64,000 bases of DNA, taken from contig JAMPIQ010000002.1 in NCBI GenBank assembly GCA_024699855.1, positions 5,084,001 through 5,148,000 of the forward strand, in the 5' to 3' direction. The notes below the pieces were generated by a model that searched no databases, was not told the origin of the DNA, and worked only from the letters and a program-made list of their open reading frames with translations. Shown piece by piece: positions 38,850-50,593 of the stretch; the first letter of the stretch is position 1; each line of letters opens with the position of its first letter. This DNA is from Aphelenchoides besseyi (Eukaryota; Nematoda; Chromadorea; Rhabditida; Aphelenchoididae). The position numbers were made by a program, and so were the translations under genes.

Positions 38850-40164
38850 TCACCTACGCCCTATGAGCGTAGAACTTCGATTGTGTTGATCAGACGAAAA
38901 AGTGGCTGTTGACTCTTCTCCAGATGCCAAAGGCGGTAAATTTTGACGTAAAGAAAGTGGCAACCGTAAATTTGCATCTTCGATCGTATCGGGCATATTC
39001 ACTCCAATGAAGACTCTAAATGAAAGCATTACGTTTTAGTTTTTCTCGCTCAAAATTTCACGTGACTTATATCACACTAAACTCAGCTCGATGAGCAGAG
39101 TTCATTGATGATGTCTAAAGGGATAAATTGCCCTGTATCCCTCTAGGCTGTCAATCACACAAATGGCTACTTCGTACGAACTCACGTGTAAATCCAACCA
39201 CCGACAACAGCACCAAGCATTGGCACGATTGCTGGTATAATAAACATGTAATTTCTATAACTGAAATTGTTGCTGGTGATGAAGATATTCATTCAGTTTG
39301 AGTTCTTGCCTGAATACTCTTGGACCATAGCCAAACAAAAAGGTCGCAATTCGTGGACTCAAATCGCGAGCCGGATTGATGGCATATCCGGCATTTAAAG
39401 AAAAAGCAATTCCAATCAACGTCAAAGACAACGAGAGAAGAAATGGTTGAGCCCAAATCGGCACATAATTTCGTTTGTCCGAAATTGTTCCAACACAAAT
39501 GACCAGAAAGGCGGTTGCAAATAACTGATCAATAATGTAACCGCTAACACTCAGGTAAACTTGTGGATACGTGGAGAAGATAGAAGCTGTAGCCAGTGGC
39601 CTAAATGATATGAACGATAAACCAAAATGCGTTTTCCTACCCAGTGACCATTCGATTTCCTTCGTCAAATTCATTGATTGCCTAAAAACTACGATTTCCT
39701 GTCATCTTGTACAAACTCACGTCGTAGTACATAATCCAAGTTAAAATCGCACCACAGAATCCGCCCATCATTTGAGCAATCGAGTAGGTAATGAATTGTA
39801 CGAAACTTAGACGTCGAATTGTCAGAAAGAACAAACTGACCGCCGGATTTAAATGCGAACCTGAACGTTCGATGAGTGGAATTATTCGATCGGATTCACC
39901 TGAGATCCGAATGCCCAATTGAACGGCGATGAGCAGCGAGAAGCCCCAACCAAAAGCCAATGCTACGTATTCGTTCTTTTTCCCTCGACTCAAAATCGTT
40001 TGTGCGCAAACCGATGTGCCACAATACTGAAACTAACTCAATTTCTGTCCGTCAAAGCACCTTACAATGAGAATCATGGTACAGAAGAACTCGCAGACCA
40101 TGTGACGCAGGATCTCGTTTTTAATTTTCAAGTATCGACGTAACTTCACTTCGAGTGGTGCCAT
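38850..40164 (-). CDS. Aquaglyceroporin-type aquaporin
   Basis: A six-helix MIP channel with both pore loops is encoded. The first NPA lies in SGSHLNPAVSLFF and the second in GYAINPARDLSPR. The Asp directly after NPAR is the usual mark of glycerol-permeable members. It starts MAPLEVKLRRYLKIKNE at 40164. A short C-terminal tail ends STLIGRR. Five introns are present; one (39309-39261) begins with GC rather than GT, and joining across it gives GPRVFSYRNYMF. The intron at about 39000-39180 is longer than usual. The protein is expected in the plasma membrane, passing water and glycerol. The closest nematode paralogue was not decided. The gene is divergent from the CK1-like kinase, sharing about 560 bases, and convergent with the CRIM1-like gene. 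Confidence 0.9.
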
Positions 40165-40725
40165 GATCACCACACCGAATCAACGCAAATTCGAAAATGA
40201 GCAGCCGGACATCGACAATCAAACTGAAAGCTCGAAGTTCAGCTGGATTCAATCAGTTCAACACGTGTGTAACTGATGTCTTCAAATTTCATCCAAATGT
40301 CAATTCAACTTCCCAATTTCCCTTTTAATTTTTATTGCCGAAGCCGTGACTTTTCGACGTTCTTTGCTTTTTAAAATTTTGTGACATTTTGAGTTCAAAT
40401 GCCCGCAGAGCACACGAAAGGAAAACAGCTGCCACGGGCACATGAACACAATCGAGAATGCTGATCGATGGCTTCACGGAAATTTTGCAACTTCCGCTCC
40501 CGCTTCTTATGCCACGTTCTTGCGGCTCGAGATGTGCGTTGTCCTTTAGGTCGGATCGGAAAAAACCTTCAGCTGTGGACGGCGAATGTTCGAAGATGAT
40601 CGGTGGGGGAACGAAAAGCGACGCACATCTTCGAGAGTCCAGGACGATCAAGATTTTGTTTTGCTTTTTTCTTCACTCGTTTATTGGAATACGCAGTGAA
40701 CGGTTGCGCTCGTTCGGTGAAAGAA

Positions 40726-42314
40726 ATGTCCGATAGTTGTGAGCAGAACTCGTCATCCGAAGCATCTTCGCGTGTCGCCGATTGCTTGCCGAATAGAAAC
40801 AACATCATTCGTGGCCAGGCATGTGATTTTCTAGTCACGTTTTGTTTACAAATAGTCACATGTCGGCCTTTAATCTGCAACTTTTTAGCAACATAGCTAC
40901 ACAATTGGACGGAAATTGGCGCAGGGGCGTTATGGTGCCGTTTACGAGGTTTGGCATCTGGTCCCGTTGCTAATCGTCCGAATTGTAGGTCTTGCGAAGA
41001 GGCGACGGAAAGCCGTTGGCCGCTAAACTCGAAATCTGTGATTCACACTTTCATGGACTCAATATGGACTTTAATGTGTTGAAAATTGCGAATCGATCCG
41101 GTTTAAAGCACATGTGTCAGTTAATTGATCGCGGCAAAATCGAAGGTCATTTCAAGTTTATGGTAAGCAATGATAATCTGAATGTTTGATAATCAAAGTT
41201 AATTTCAGGTTATGCAATTGGTTTGTGATTGTTACTGTACTTGTTCTTAAGCATTTGATTTAGCTTGACGAAAACCTCGATAATCTAAGGTAAGTGCAAC
41301 TCTGCATGATCGAAAGAAAGTATCGTTGCATATAAGTCACTAGAGAATTTTCACTGCTGAAGATCGTGTTTTGATTTCAGACATGAATTCGAAGGAAACA
41401 GATTCAGTGCACCGACAGCAATCAAATTGGGTTTCGAAATGGTGAATACAAAAGATCGGACATTAATTGAGTTTTTATTTAGTTGGTTGCTTTGGAGGAA
41501 CTTCATAGTCTCGGTTTTGTGCATCGTGATGTGAAGCCGGCAAACTTTATGATCAAAAGGGAAAAGGAACAGACTCGTGTGTACATGGTCGATTTCGGAT
41601 TGTGCAAAGCGTATCGTTCGTCGTCCGGTGAACTGAAAAAACCGCGGGAACGAGCGCAGTTCAGGTGTGTGCAAAGTCAACTAAACTCAAACAAACGGAT
41701 TTTGCAGAGGTACCGTTAGATACGCGTCATTGGCCGCTCATAACGAACGTGAGCAAGTTCCAAAAGACGATATTGAGTCGTGGCTATACGTGCTTGTTGA
41801 GCTATTTACGGGAGAATTATTGTGGTCCCGTTGTCGACGAACTGAAAAGAACACCGTCAAACAACTCAAAGAACAAAGTAGAACACAGGAAGGAACTCAA
41901 CAGCTTTTTAAATACTGTCCAAGAGTTAGTATTGATCGAATCAATCGATATTTTGAGTTTTAGGCCGAGTTCCGAAGAATCATGTCGTATGTTGACGGTT
42001 TGACTTATTCATCTTCTGTCGATTATTCCTATTTGAATTCACTCCTCAAGTTGGCGGTCAAGAATTACGATATCAACTTGGATGCGCCATACGATTGGGA
42101 ATACGAATCGAACGATCAAACGAACACTCCAGAAACTCGCTCAATGAATGGCGATCACAATACAAATGGCGAACAATCGGAGCCTTCGAACTCGCAGACT
42201 ACTAATTCCAATGAAACACAAAAGTTCGATCCCGTTTACGCAAAACTTGATCAGTACGTAAAGAAGATTAAGGGATTGGATATAAACGACACACCGCAAT
42301 CAAATCCAAAGTAA
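40726..42314 (+). CDS. Casein kinase I / tau-tubulin-kinase-like protein kinase
   Basis: The nematode-expanded CK1 branch is indicated by the glycine loop IGRKLAQGRYGAVYE, Lys in LAAKLE, HRDVKPANFMI, VDFGLCKAY and RGTVRYASLAAHN. The activation region is followed by DDIESWLYVLVELF, a CK1/TTBK hallmark. A short Ser-rich N-terminus (from MSDSCEQNSSSEA) and an Asn/Ser/Thr-rich tail flank the domain. Exon 1 appears to end at a GC donor (40819), because only that keeps the phase to the next exon. A 12-base exon at 41209-41220 encodes VMQL. Many nematode CK1-like genes act in the germline or sperm, but nothing here proves that. A polyadenylation signal lies at 42421-42426. Confidence 0.88.
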
Positions 42315-42617
42315 CTTTCTATCTTCTGCATTTCTCCCCCGATGTATCACATTCGCTATTCCGAAGTTCACTTTTATCTTCTTGACTCTATACAAACTTC
42401 AATTTTAATTGGACCCACGAAATAAACACTCAAACTTACTTTCATAGCCTCAGAATTCCAAAGAACATAGAAGCAGACGTTAATCTGTCGATCAACGGAT
42501 TTTGATTTCGCAACGAAAACTTTAGGTCATGTTGTTTTTCGAATTGTGGGATTCTTCGTAAGTCGACAGTGAGCGCCCTCATTGTTTTTTGCTTCGTTTG
42601 TTGTTCAACTCGTAAAA

Positions 42618-43536
42618 ATGGCAAAATCCAAAACGAAAAGTCGGAGTCCCACGGATACGAAGAAGAGCGATGTCAGTTCTCAGGTCAAGAGCGATGGCAA
42701 ACCCGATGATGAAACGAACTACAAGGTAAATAGCTTACTTTTATTTTGTTCGAATTGTCTGCTGATCCTAAGAACTTGACGAGCAGTTTTATTGCTTGAT
42801 GATTTGTTATTATATCGATTCAGTTTCATTGTTTTTAGGCGATTGCAACATCGTTGAAGAACAAACATCCGCTTCAAAACAAATGGACATTTTGGTATTT
42901 GAACGGTGACCGATCGAAAGATTGGGAAGACTGCTTGAAAGAAGTTGTGACCATTGAGACAATCGAAGATTTTTGGAGGTCACCGGTGCAACCATCGACT
43001 GATAGTAATCGCTCTGGGATTTCAGTGTCTATAAGAAGATTCTCTTGCCAAGCAGCTTGTTGTTCGGTTCCGATTACTATCTGTTTCGCGAGGGCATCAA
43101 ACCGATGTGGGAAGATCCTCAAAATGTGAAAGGCGGTCGATGGTTCACGGTTGTTGACAAACACTACCGAAGGTATTTTAAACTAATCAACTAACCGATT
43201 TCTCGATATTTTAGCGTGCGTTTAGACGAATTGTGGTTGAAGTTGATGATGGCGGTCATTGGCGAACAGTTCGATAACCAGAGCAAATTCATTTGTGGTG
43301 CGGCTGTTAATTTGCGTCAGAAAGGAGATAAGGTTGCTTTGTGGACTACTGATTCATCAGCAGATAAAGTAAATCGTCGTATTGGTCTCGCATTCAAAGC
43401 CAAATTGAACATTGTGCACGAGAGCATCCGCTACGAAGTTCATCGTGATGCATCGGCTCGTACCGGTTCGATTATTAAACCAAAGTTTGTGATCACTCAA
43501 CGTTCCTCGGACGATGACGAAGAGATAATTCTTTAA
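42618..43536 (+). CDS. ife-3: Eukaryotic translation initiation factor 4E
   Basis: This is an mRNA cap-binding protein. Cap-stacking and contact residues are visible: the two Trp in HPLQNKWTFWYL, the WE pair in KPMWEDPQN and Trp in GDKVALWTT. The dorsal eIF4G-binding Trp lies in IEDFW, the VxxxGxQF-type surface in VIGEQF. The conserved RYEVHRDASART is close to the C-terminus. An intron of about 46 bases, starting GTCACC, gives EDFWSVYKK; leaving it in would disrupt the conserved region. The N-terminus is Lys/Ser-rich and the C-terminus acidic (DDDEEIIL). The preserved first and second Trp make it a class I eIF4E, most like IFE-3, though the exact paralogue is uncertain. A polyadenylation signal is at 43628-43633. 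Confidence 0.92.
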
Positions 43537-44158
43537 TTCTTGAATGTACTCCGAAACCATTTGTGGGTTATCGGGCACCATTAACTATTGTGTTGTTTCA
43601 CCTTATTGAAATGCTTTACTTCGTCGAAATAAACAAATTCTTCTACATATTCGATTGTTTGAATCGGAGAATGAACGTTGAAGAGACGGGCGCGTACTTG
43701 ACGTGAATCAAACCCAAAAGTTTCGTGTTTGTTTGCAGCAGGCGAGAGTGTTGATAAGAAAGGAGTGAAGTTGGGAGTTCAAATCTGCTCATTTTCTGTA
43801 GTGTCTGTCGGTTGCCATCAGCATCTTTTAAGATCGGGCATCGACGTTGCAGAAAGTAAAAGTCGTTCTTTTTGCGTCTCTTGTTCAATCATAAACTTTC
43901 CGCACGTGCGCAAAGTAAGTGATTAAATAAGAAACTAGACATAAAACAAAGCGGTGCGCGTTTTTCGCTGACGTCCGCCTCATTGACGAACGAATTTGCC
44001 TCACATGTTGAGGTGACTCAAGAATCCACGTTTTGCTCCTACAAACGCCTCGAATTGCACTTTTGATTTGGAAAACACCGATGGAAATGAACGATTATTT
44101 TCGATTGTACGATCTCTAGTTCGGTCTTATTAGTTAGTTTCTACGAACGCTCGACAGT
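43537..44158. other. Intergenic region between eIF4E and the GT49 gene
   Basis: It holds the eIF4E 3' UTR and about 500 bases upstream of the GT49 start. Nothing else was recognised. Confidence 0.6.
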
Positions 44159-45775
44159 ATGCCGATGTTGTTGAAGACATGGGTAGCAACATTTTTGTTG
44201 GGTTTATCGACTATCGGTCTTCTTTTCGGCGTAGTTCACGACAACTCGTCTTATTCGCTCTCTACTTTTCATGGCGCCAAAGTGAGAAATTTAATTCTTT
44301 TCAATTACACTTTTCAATTCAGACACACTCTCCAACTCTCCAACAAACCGCAAGGTCGATTGCGTACAACTCCGATTACTGTGTAATTTACGATTACTGG
44401 CGTTCACATCCTCGCTTCAACAAAACGATCTCATTGGTGCTTCATGCAACGAGCGAATATCTGAGTTATTTGGAGGAACATGTAAGTCAAAACTCTACTT
44501 TACATCATCTTTCTATTTAGGCGAGACTTTGGGACGGCGCCGTTTCTATCGCCATCTTCATTCCGCCGACCAATCAAGGCGGACATCCGGTGAAAGGGAT
44601 TGAAAATGAGTTAACGGTAATTTGTTGCAACTGATGATCAACCTAATGAGAGTGTTTAGCGAGTGGTTTCGTTAATAAAAAACTTGAAACGCGCGAAGAA
44701 GGGCGAGAAGTTTTCGATTCACTTCTTTTTTGAGAAACGCAATCTCACAAAGTGCCCCGAATTAAAATTGAAGTTCAATGAAACAAAAGGACAAGTGAGC
44801 TCGTTTTCGTTGAAATTCACGAATTCGCTTCCAGAAACTGCCCTTTATTTATCCCATTAACACGGCCAGGAACATTGCTCGCCTCGGCATGAAAACCAGA
44901 TTGTTTCTTTCCGGCGATGTGGAACAACTGTTCAGCAAAAACTATGAACCGAGGATGAGAGCTCTTGCTTCCAAAATTCTGTTGAAGTGCGCAACAAACT
45001 TAACCAGCAGTCAAGTGAACGTGTTTTAGAGAGAAGCAGAAGTTAGTTCTCGTTCATCGACGCTTCGAGCTCGATAAGGGAATCAAAGTCCCAGAGACAA
45101 AAGCAGAACTGAAGGTATTTTTTTCAGCAAAATTCACGGCTTTCATCCGCTTTCTAGAAATTGTACGACGAGAAAAAAGCAGTCGAATTTCATAGGCATT
45201 TCTACTACAGTAAGCTTCTTGATTCATCGAACAAGTTTTCGTTTTTAGGAGGCCACAAGATTGCAAAGATCAACGAGTGGTTCCAACTTCCTGAAAACTT
45301 AACAACAACGAAAATCTTTTCCGTAACTTCAAATCTCACCAAATTATCAGAACTTCATTTGCAGATATTGAACTACACAAACGCCGAATGGGAACCTCAA
45401 TTTGTCGGAAGTTCGGAAGTCGTTCCATTGCACGACGAGAAGTTTCCTTTTCGTTTGCGATCCAACACTCATTTGGTGCGTTCTTGTTGACAAACATTAA
45501 GAAATCAACGTTTCAGGCCACGGAGTTATGTCGATCGGGATTTCGTTTCGCGGTTGTCACCGATTTATTTACAGCTCATCGCGGCATCAAACGAAAGGAA
45601 TCGTTGAAGGAGTTGGAATCGAAGAAAGCAGCAAAAGAAAAAGGCTATCTAAAGGTAACCGTCCAATGCAATCTCCTTATAACGTTTGTTTTTGCAGCAT
45701 GTAATGGAGTTTAAAGCTCGTTTGAATGAGAAATATCCAAAAACAAAGTCGATTTGTCCCAAGTTTTTACCATAA
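44159..45775 (+). CDS. GT49 beta-1,4-glucuronyltransferase-like enzyme (BGNT-1/B4GAT1 family)
   Basis: The product is a type II membrane protein. After a short N-terminus, a hydrophobic anchor (WVATFLLGLSTIGLLFGVV) precedes a luminal domain. The domain has the GT49 plan: SLVLHATSEYLSYLEEH, ISIAIF-like strands (AVSIAIFIPPTN), YPINTARNIARLG and the acidic metal-site region LFLSGDVEQLF. Later come EWEPQFVGSSEVVPLHDEKF, ELCRSGFRFAVV, and Cys near the end (SICPKFLP). Relatives (human B4GAT1 and the C. elegans bgnt-1 genes) add glucuronic acid during matriglycan-type or related glycan synthesis in the Golgi. About nine exons join at short introns. The donor specificity is inferred from the family only. 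A polyadenylation signal lies at 45807-45812. Confidence 0.85.
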
Positions 45776-46264
45776 TCGGGTTCATCTTCGGTCTCTAATT
45801 TTGCACAATAAACTTCTATTAACTGATTGTGCGAAAGGTAGATCATTAGAAGGAATGAAAGAAGGATTAAAGATCTTTGGTGAACTTTTTAAAACGTTTC
45901 TCTCCTTTAACTTCTATAAATTGCCATCATCGAACTAACTATTCTAATTTCGTCTTTGAGGTTATAACAATGAAGAATGGTCAAACTGGTTAACAGTCAA
46001 TAACCAACAATCACTTCGATTTCTTACAAACTGCAACGTCTAAAGAGTTTTATTGTCGTACAATATACATCTTTTTACTTCAAATATACATAAAATTTTG
46101 GCGTCAATTAGAAAGTTGTATGTCAAAAGTAAGATTCCAACTTTAAAGAAAGGATTCGGTCTTGTGATTATTGTTACAAACTCGCTTATTTAGTATTATA
46201 AGATATGATTAGAAAAAGCTGATTGAAAGCCCAAAAGGTGAAAGAAAAGTGATTTCATTCGTTC

Positions 46265-48360
46265 TCATGCGACGCCGGAGAATTTCGCTGAACCAGTCGA
46301 ACGGCGGCGATAGCGCACTGCTTCAAGACTCATAACATCATCTTTGCAGTTTTCTTTCTCGGAGTCAAGTTGCCAAGCTGCCGTTCTAAACAATTAGAAT
46401 TATAATCTTCGTATGAACTTCTTCAACTGACCTATAGATTTTTGTGTGAACAACCGTATCCATCTAAAGAGAAGTTCATTCAGTTCCTTCAAACTGCAAC
46501 TTACCTTATTTGTACTGTAGAAACTTTCGAAGAGCGTTCGATACCAAAACTCTTCTTTGGTTTCAGGCGTATTCCACGGGAACAGTTTTGCTCGTTGTGC
46601 CATTTGTTCGTCGGTAATCAGCATCTCAACGTGTGTGTTCAAAATCTCGCCAAGATCTGTCTGTCCCAGCGCCTCGCTGAATCCCTCTTTTCCACGCCAC
46701 AAAACTTCATCGGGAATCCAACCATCAAATGCTTTGCGTAGCAAATGTTTTTCCATTTGTCCGGGAGCCAATTTAAAACTGAAAGATCGAAAATATACGA
46801 TTAGGATGCTGGAAAACTCACGCCGGTGGCAAACGAGCACTGAACTCAATGAACTTTTTGTCTAAGAACGGAACTCGAATCTCCAATCCGTGACAGGAAG
46901 TCGCTCGATCACAACGCAAAACATCGTACTGATGAAGATGTTTCATTCGTCGCAACATTTCCCGATGCAAATGAGCGGGATTGGGAGCTCGTTGCATGTA
47001 GCTGTAGGATCCAAACAGTTCGTCAGCACCTTCACCCGATAGCAAAATTTTAACATCTGAAGTACGAGAAATGTGATCGCATAGAAGATAATGAGCGATT
47101 CCGCAACGAATAAGCAACGGATCGAATGTCTCCAAGGCGTAAACAACCTCTAAACGCCAAATTGATTATTGCACCAGAAGTCAAACTGACCGGGAATCAC
47201 ACGCAAACAATCGGCGGTTGTGATCGTAAGAACACGATGTGGAATCTCTAAGTATTTGGTTATGCGACGTGCACATTCCAAGTCGGGCGAATCGGCGAAT
47301 CTCAAAACAAAAATGAGAATCTTGAGCTGATTGTTTTCTTACCCTACGGAGAAAGCAATTGGCTTCACATCCGTCAAGAACTTGGAAGCAATGGACGCAA
47401 TCAATGAGCTAAAATCTCTTAACAGTAAGAAACCTTTTAATCAGAATTCACCTATCCAGTCCTCCAGAAAGCATAAAACCGAATTGACGATTTCCCATTA
47501 GACGTTTTTGCACTGCATTGATCAGAAGTCGACGTAGAGTGTGCTAATAACAAAGATCAATAGTCTTAAACATTTCGTTTGTACCTCTGCTTCAAATGCT
47601 CGAACGTGTCGTTCTGGGATACTTGGCAGAACGTAGTAGGGTTGAATGCGAAGTGGAAGCACACGTAGCACTTCAGCCAACGGAATTGTTGCACAACAAC
47701 CGGGTGGAAAGAACTCAACGTGCTGAAACAACTTCAGTGAAATTTGTCCTTTTAATTCAAGTACCTCAACTAATTTCTCCACACATTTTGCTTCTGAACC
47801 GAAAACCAGTGCGCCATCTGCTTGACGGCCGTAGAACAATGGACGAACACCAATTGGATCCCGTGCAACATACAAGTAATTTGCATCACACATTGCAAAC
47901 GCAAAAACACCGTCGAGTGCCGCGCAGGTACGTCGTAAATCGCCGTTGTTGGTGCGAAATGCATGAATGATCGCAGCACAGTCACTTCCACCGTTCAGCA
48001 CGAGGCCGTTGTCCAGAGGTGATTGTGCTTTCAGTTGTTCATGATTGTAGATCTCGCCATTGCAGACAACCGAAAGATTATCTGCGACAATCGGTTGAGC
48101 GCTAGGAACATTGTCGGGCTGAAAACAAACAAAATAAAAACCGCCATACATCCTGGAGTTTACTTCGACAATCGCTAATCGATGAAATCCGAGAACCACT
48201 TTTTCAGCAAGTTCAGCAGCAACCGTAAGATCGGGACCACGTCCGAGGATTCGCAGAAACTCCGGTTCATGACGTTTCCTTTAACAATCGTCAGTGTCAA
48301 TGGCTATTCGATCACTAACCTTTGATACGCAACGCCAACTAGAATCCAAATTCCACACAT
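46265..48360 (-). CDS. asns-2: Asparagine synthetase (glutamine-hydrolysing)
   Basis: It starts MCGIWILVGVAYQR, so Cys-2 is the glutaminase nucleophile after Met removal. The N-terminal amidotransferase domain has GFHRLAIVE, CNGEIYNHEQL, FAMCDANYLYVARDPIG and VFGSEAKC. The synthetase domain has ILLSGEGADELFGSYSYM (the ATP pyrophosphatase region), LRCDRATSCHGLEIRVPFLD and LPPGQMEKHLLRKAF-type sequence. It ends in RRRSTGSAKFSGVA. The enzyme makes asparagine from aspartate, glutamine and ATP in the cytosol. A 45-base intron after AIVE restores the conserved frame. Length and motifs match the family. The nematode asns-2 assignment is likely rather than proven. A minus-strand polyadenylation signal lies at 46049-46054. 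Confidence 0.93.
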
Positions 48361-50593
48361 TTTTGTTGAAGACCGTGACACTACCCGTTTGAGACGACCA
48401 GAAGACACAACTCTGTGGACGTTGCGAAGAGGAGTCGCTGCAAATTACGATTATTACCCGGTCATATGCACGAAGAGCGGTCTTGTGGACACGGAAGAAG
48501 TCATCGAGAACTGTGAGGCGGTCTTGCGAGAGTGACCAAGAGGAAGCACGAACGTCGCGCACGAATTTGGCCGCCGAACGTCCATTCGGCCATAGCGATT
48601 GCTTCCTCGTTAACATCGCTGAGCAAACAAAGCACACGCTCGAGAAGCAATGTTCGATTATGATCGTAATAATACGCGACTTAAAAGTACATCGGCACGA
48701 TTCGAAACTCAATAATCGCAATCGCACGCTCATTAGACACAATCCCGCCCAAAAGAAAATCGGTTTCAGCGGAACGCACAGCTGTTGCTTTGCCTTCGGC
48801 CAATTTGGCTGCCAAAAGTTCGATTTCCTTATTGGATTCTTGCCAAAACTCCGTGTATGATGATCATCGATAAATGGAACCCGCTACTGCTTAATCGAGA
48901 TGAGAATGGTGAGTTAACAAAAACTGTTGGCTGTGGTTTTTGATTGAATGCGAAGAGTCTGAACGATCAATCAGACACCTTTCGTAAGTATAGTTGTTGA
49001 AGGAAATGGACATAAAAGATTGAAGATTTGTTTTAGACGTAAAACGAAATTTGGGAGATTAAATCAAGAACGGTGCCGTAGAGTACTTGTATAAAAAACG
49101 GTCGTTCATTTGACCAAAGTCCGATCAATCGCAATCGCCAATGGGCCTTCGATTTATTGCTGCCCATCAGACTGCAGCGTCTGGATGGCTGATCCGAATT
49201 GAGGTCGTTAAATCAGGATCTATCTGCTCAATCAAACTGAATGTCGCTAGACGAGTGACCCGTGTGCTGTTGCCTGAAGTCGAGAATCAAGTCCATGAAA
49301 CGAGGGGACTGCGACGACTCTTAATTGCCCGTCTACCACCCGGAAGTGATCGGATTCATGCGCTGTTTAAATAGTGGCTAGTCGGTAACGAGAGAATCGT
49401 GCGCGTTTGTGTGATTTCTGATGACGCGCTTCGGAGATTTCTGTGCATCATGTGAGTGGATAGTATTGTTGCTAGAGTGGTGACTCATTACTATTGTTGA
49501 TAACTGCGCGAGTAATGCAATCGAACGCACGTTGACGCTGAAAATAGCGGATAGCGTTGAGACAACGGACGTTTGTTTTGCTGCTCTTAAAATTTACCGC
49601 GTCTGTTAGTCGTGATCATGTGCGTGTTTGCGCTCGTTAGTCGCCATCAGTTGGCCATCACAGCATAAACGTCGGAGTAATTGAAAGCGATTTACCGTTT
49701 TGTTTCGAAAACGGGCGTCCGGATGGCTCGGAAGACGGTTCTCAAACAAGTGGATTAACGTGAAATTACAAAGAAAATTACGAAAGAAAATACGACACAC
49801 GTGAACACTCACGTGCTTTCATGTTTACAGTAGAAATGGAAGAAAGTAGTCAGTAAAGGAGAAGCTGAATAACCGTAGAATAGTTTTGAAGCGATCTTCC
49901 GAAAATGTTGCCGAATAAACTTCTAACAAAATTCGATCTTTCGGTAATGGTCAAACGCCCAATTTACAGTAATCAACGAAGCCCGTCAATTTCGGTTCAA
50001 AACACGTCCCATCGTCTTTTGTCTGGTCGACGGTTTTAAGTTGCATTCACCAACCGAAAGGCTGCGAATTTTCTTGAAATTAAGAGCTAAACCCGCCGAC
50101 TAATCCTATTGACAATCGTCTTCTGATGTTCATTTCCGCCTTTCAATTTCCAATCGTCTGCGAACCTTTTCAGCTTCTCACATTGTTGATGACTCGTGAA
50201 ATTACCAAACCTCCGAGATCGTTACTGTACGATAAAGTTCGATACTTAGTGAGATCGATCATATCATTTCCGTATTTCAACGTTCTCGCCAATGACGAGT
50301 TCAATTTGAGTGCCGATTGAGTTCGTAAAAGGTCAAGTGCTATTCGTACGAACGATCATTTTCTTTGTCAAAGGGTTTCGTTTTTTCAACTCGATTGTGA
50401 GCGTCAATCGCAATTAACTTACTTTTGACTTTGAATCATGACTTGGCAAACAAAAATCGTCGGTCATTTAGTGAAACTCAAAGGACCACGATCATAATAA
50501 GCGTTTCATTGGTGACGTGATTTTATGCATCCGACTTCTGCTACTACTTTGAATTTGATTGCTGATCAGGTTATTGCAGATTATTTACTCAGG
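48361..50593. other. Divergent intergenic region, asparagine synthetase / SLC17 transporter
   Basis: About 2.2 kb separates two divergent starts. Only short ORFs without recognisable features occur. A TACTCAG acceptor directly before 50594 suggests that the transporter has a 5' UTR intron or a trans-splice site there. Confidence 0.55.

Noticed and set aside
39115..39150. Inverted repeat AGGGATA/TATCCCT in an aquaporin intron, vaguely like a homing-endonuclease site
   Set aside because: The stem is only seven bases and the match to any known site is partial; chance is sufficient.
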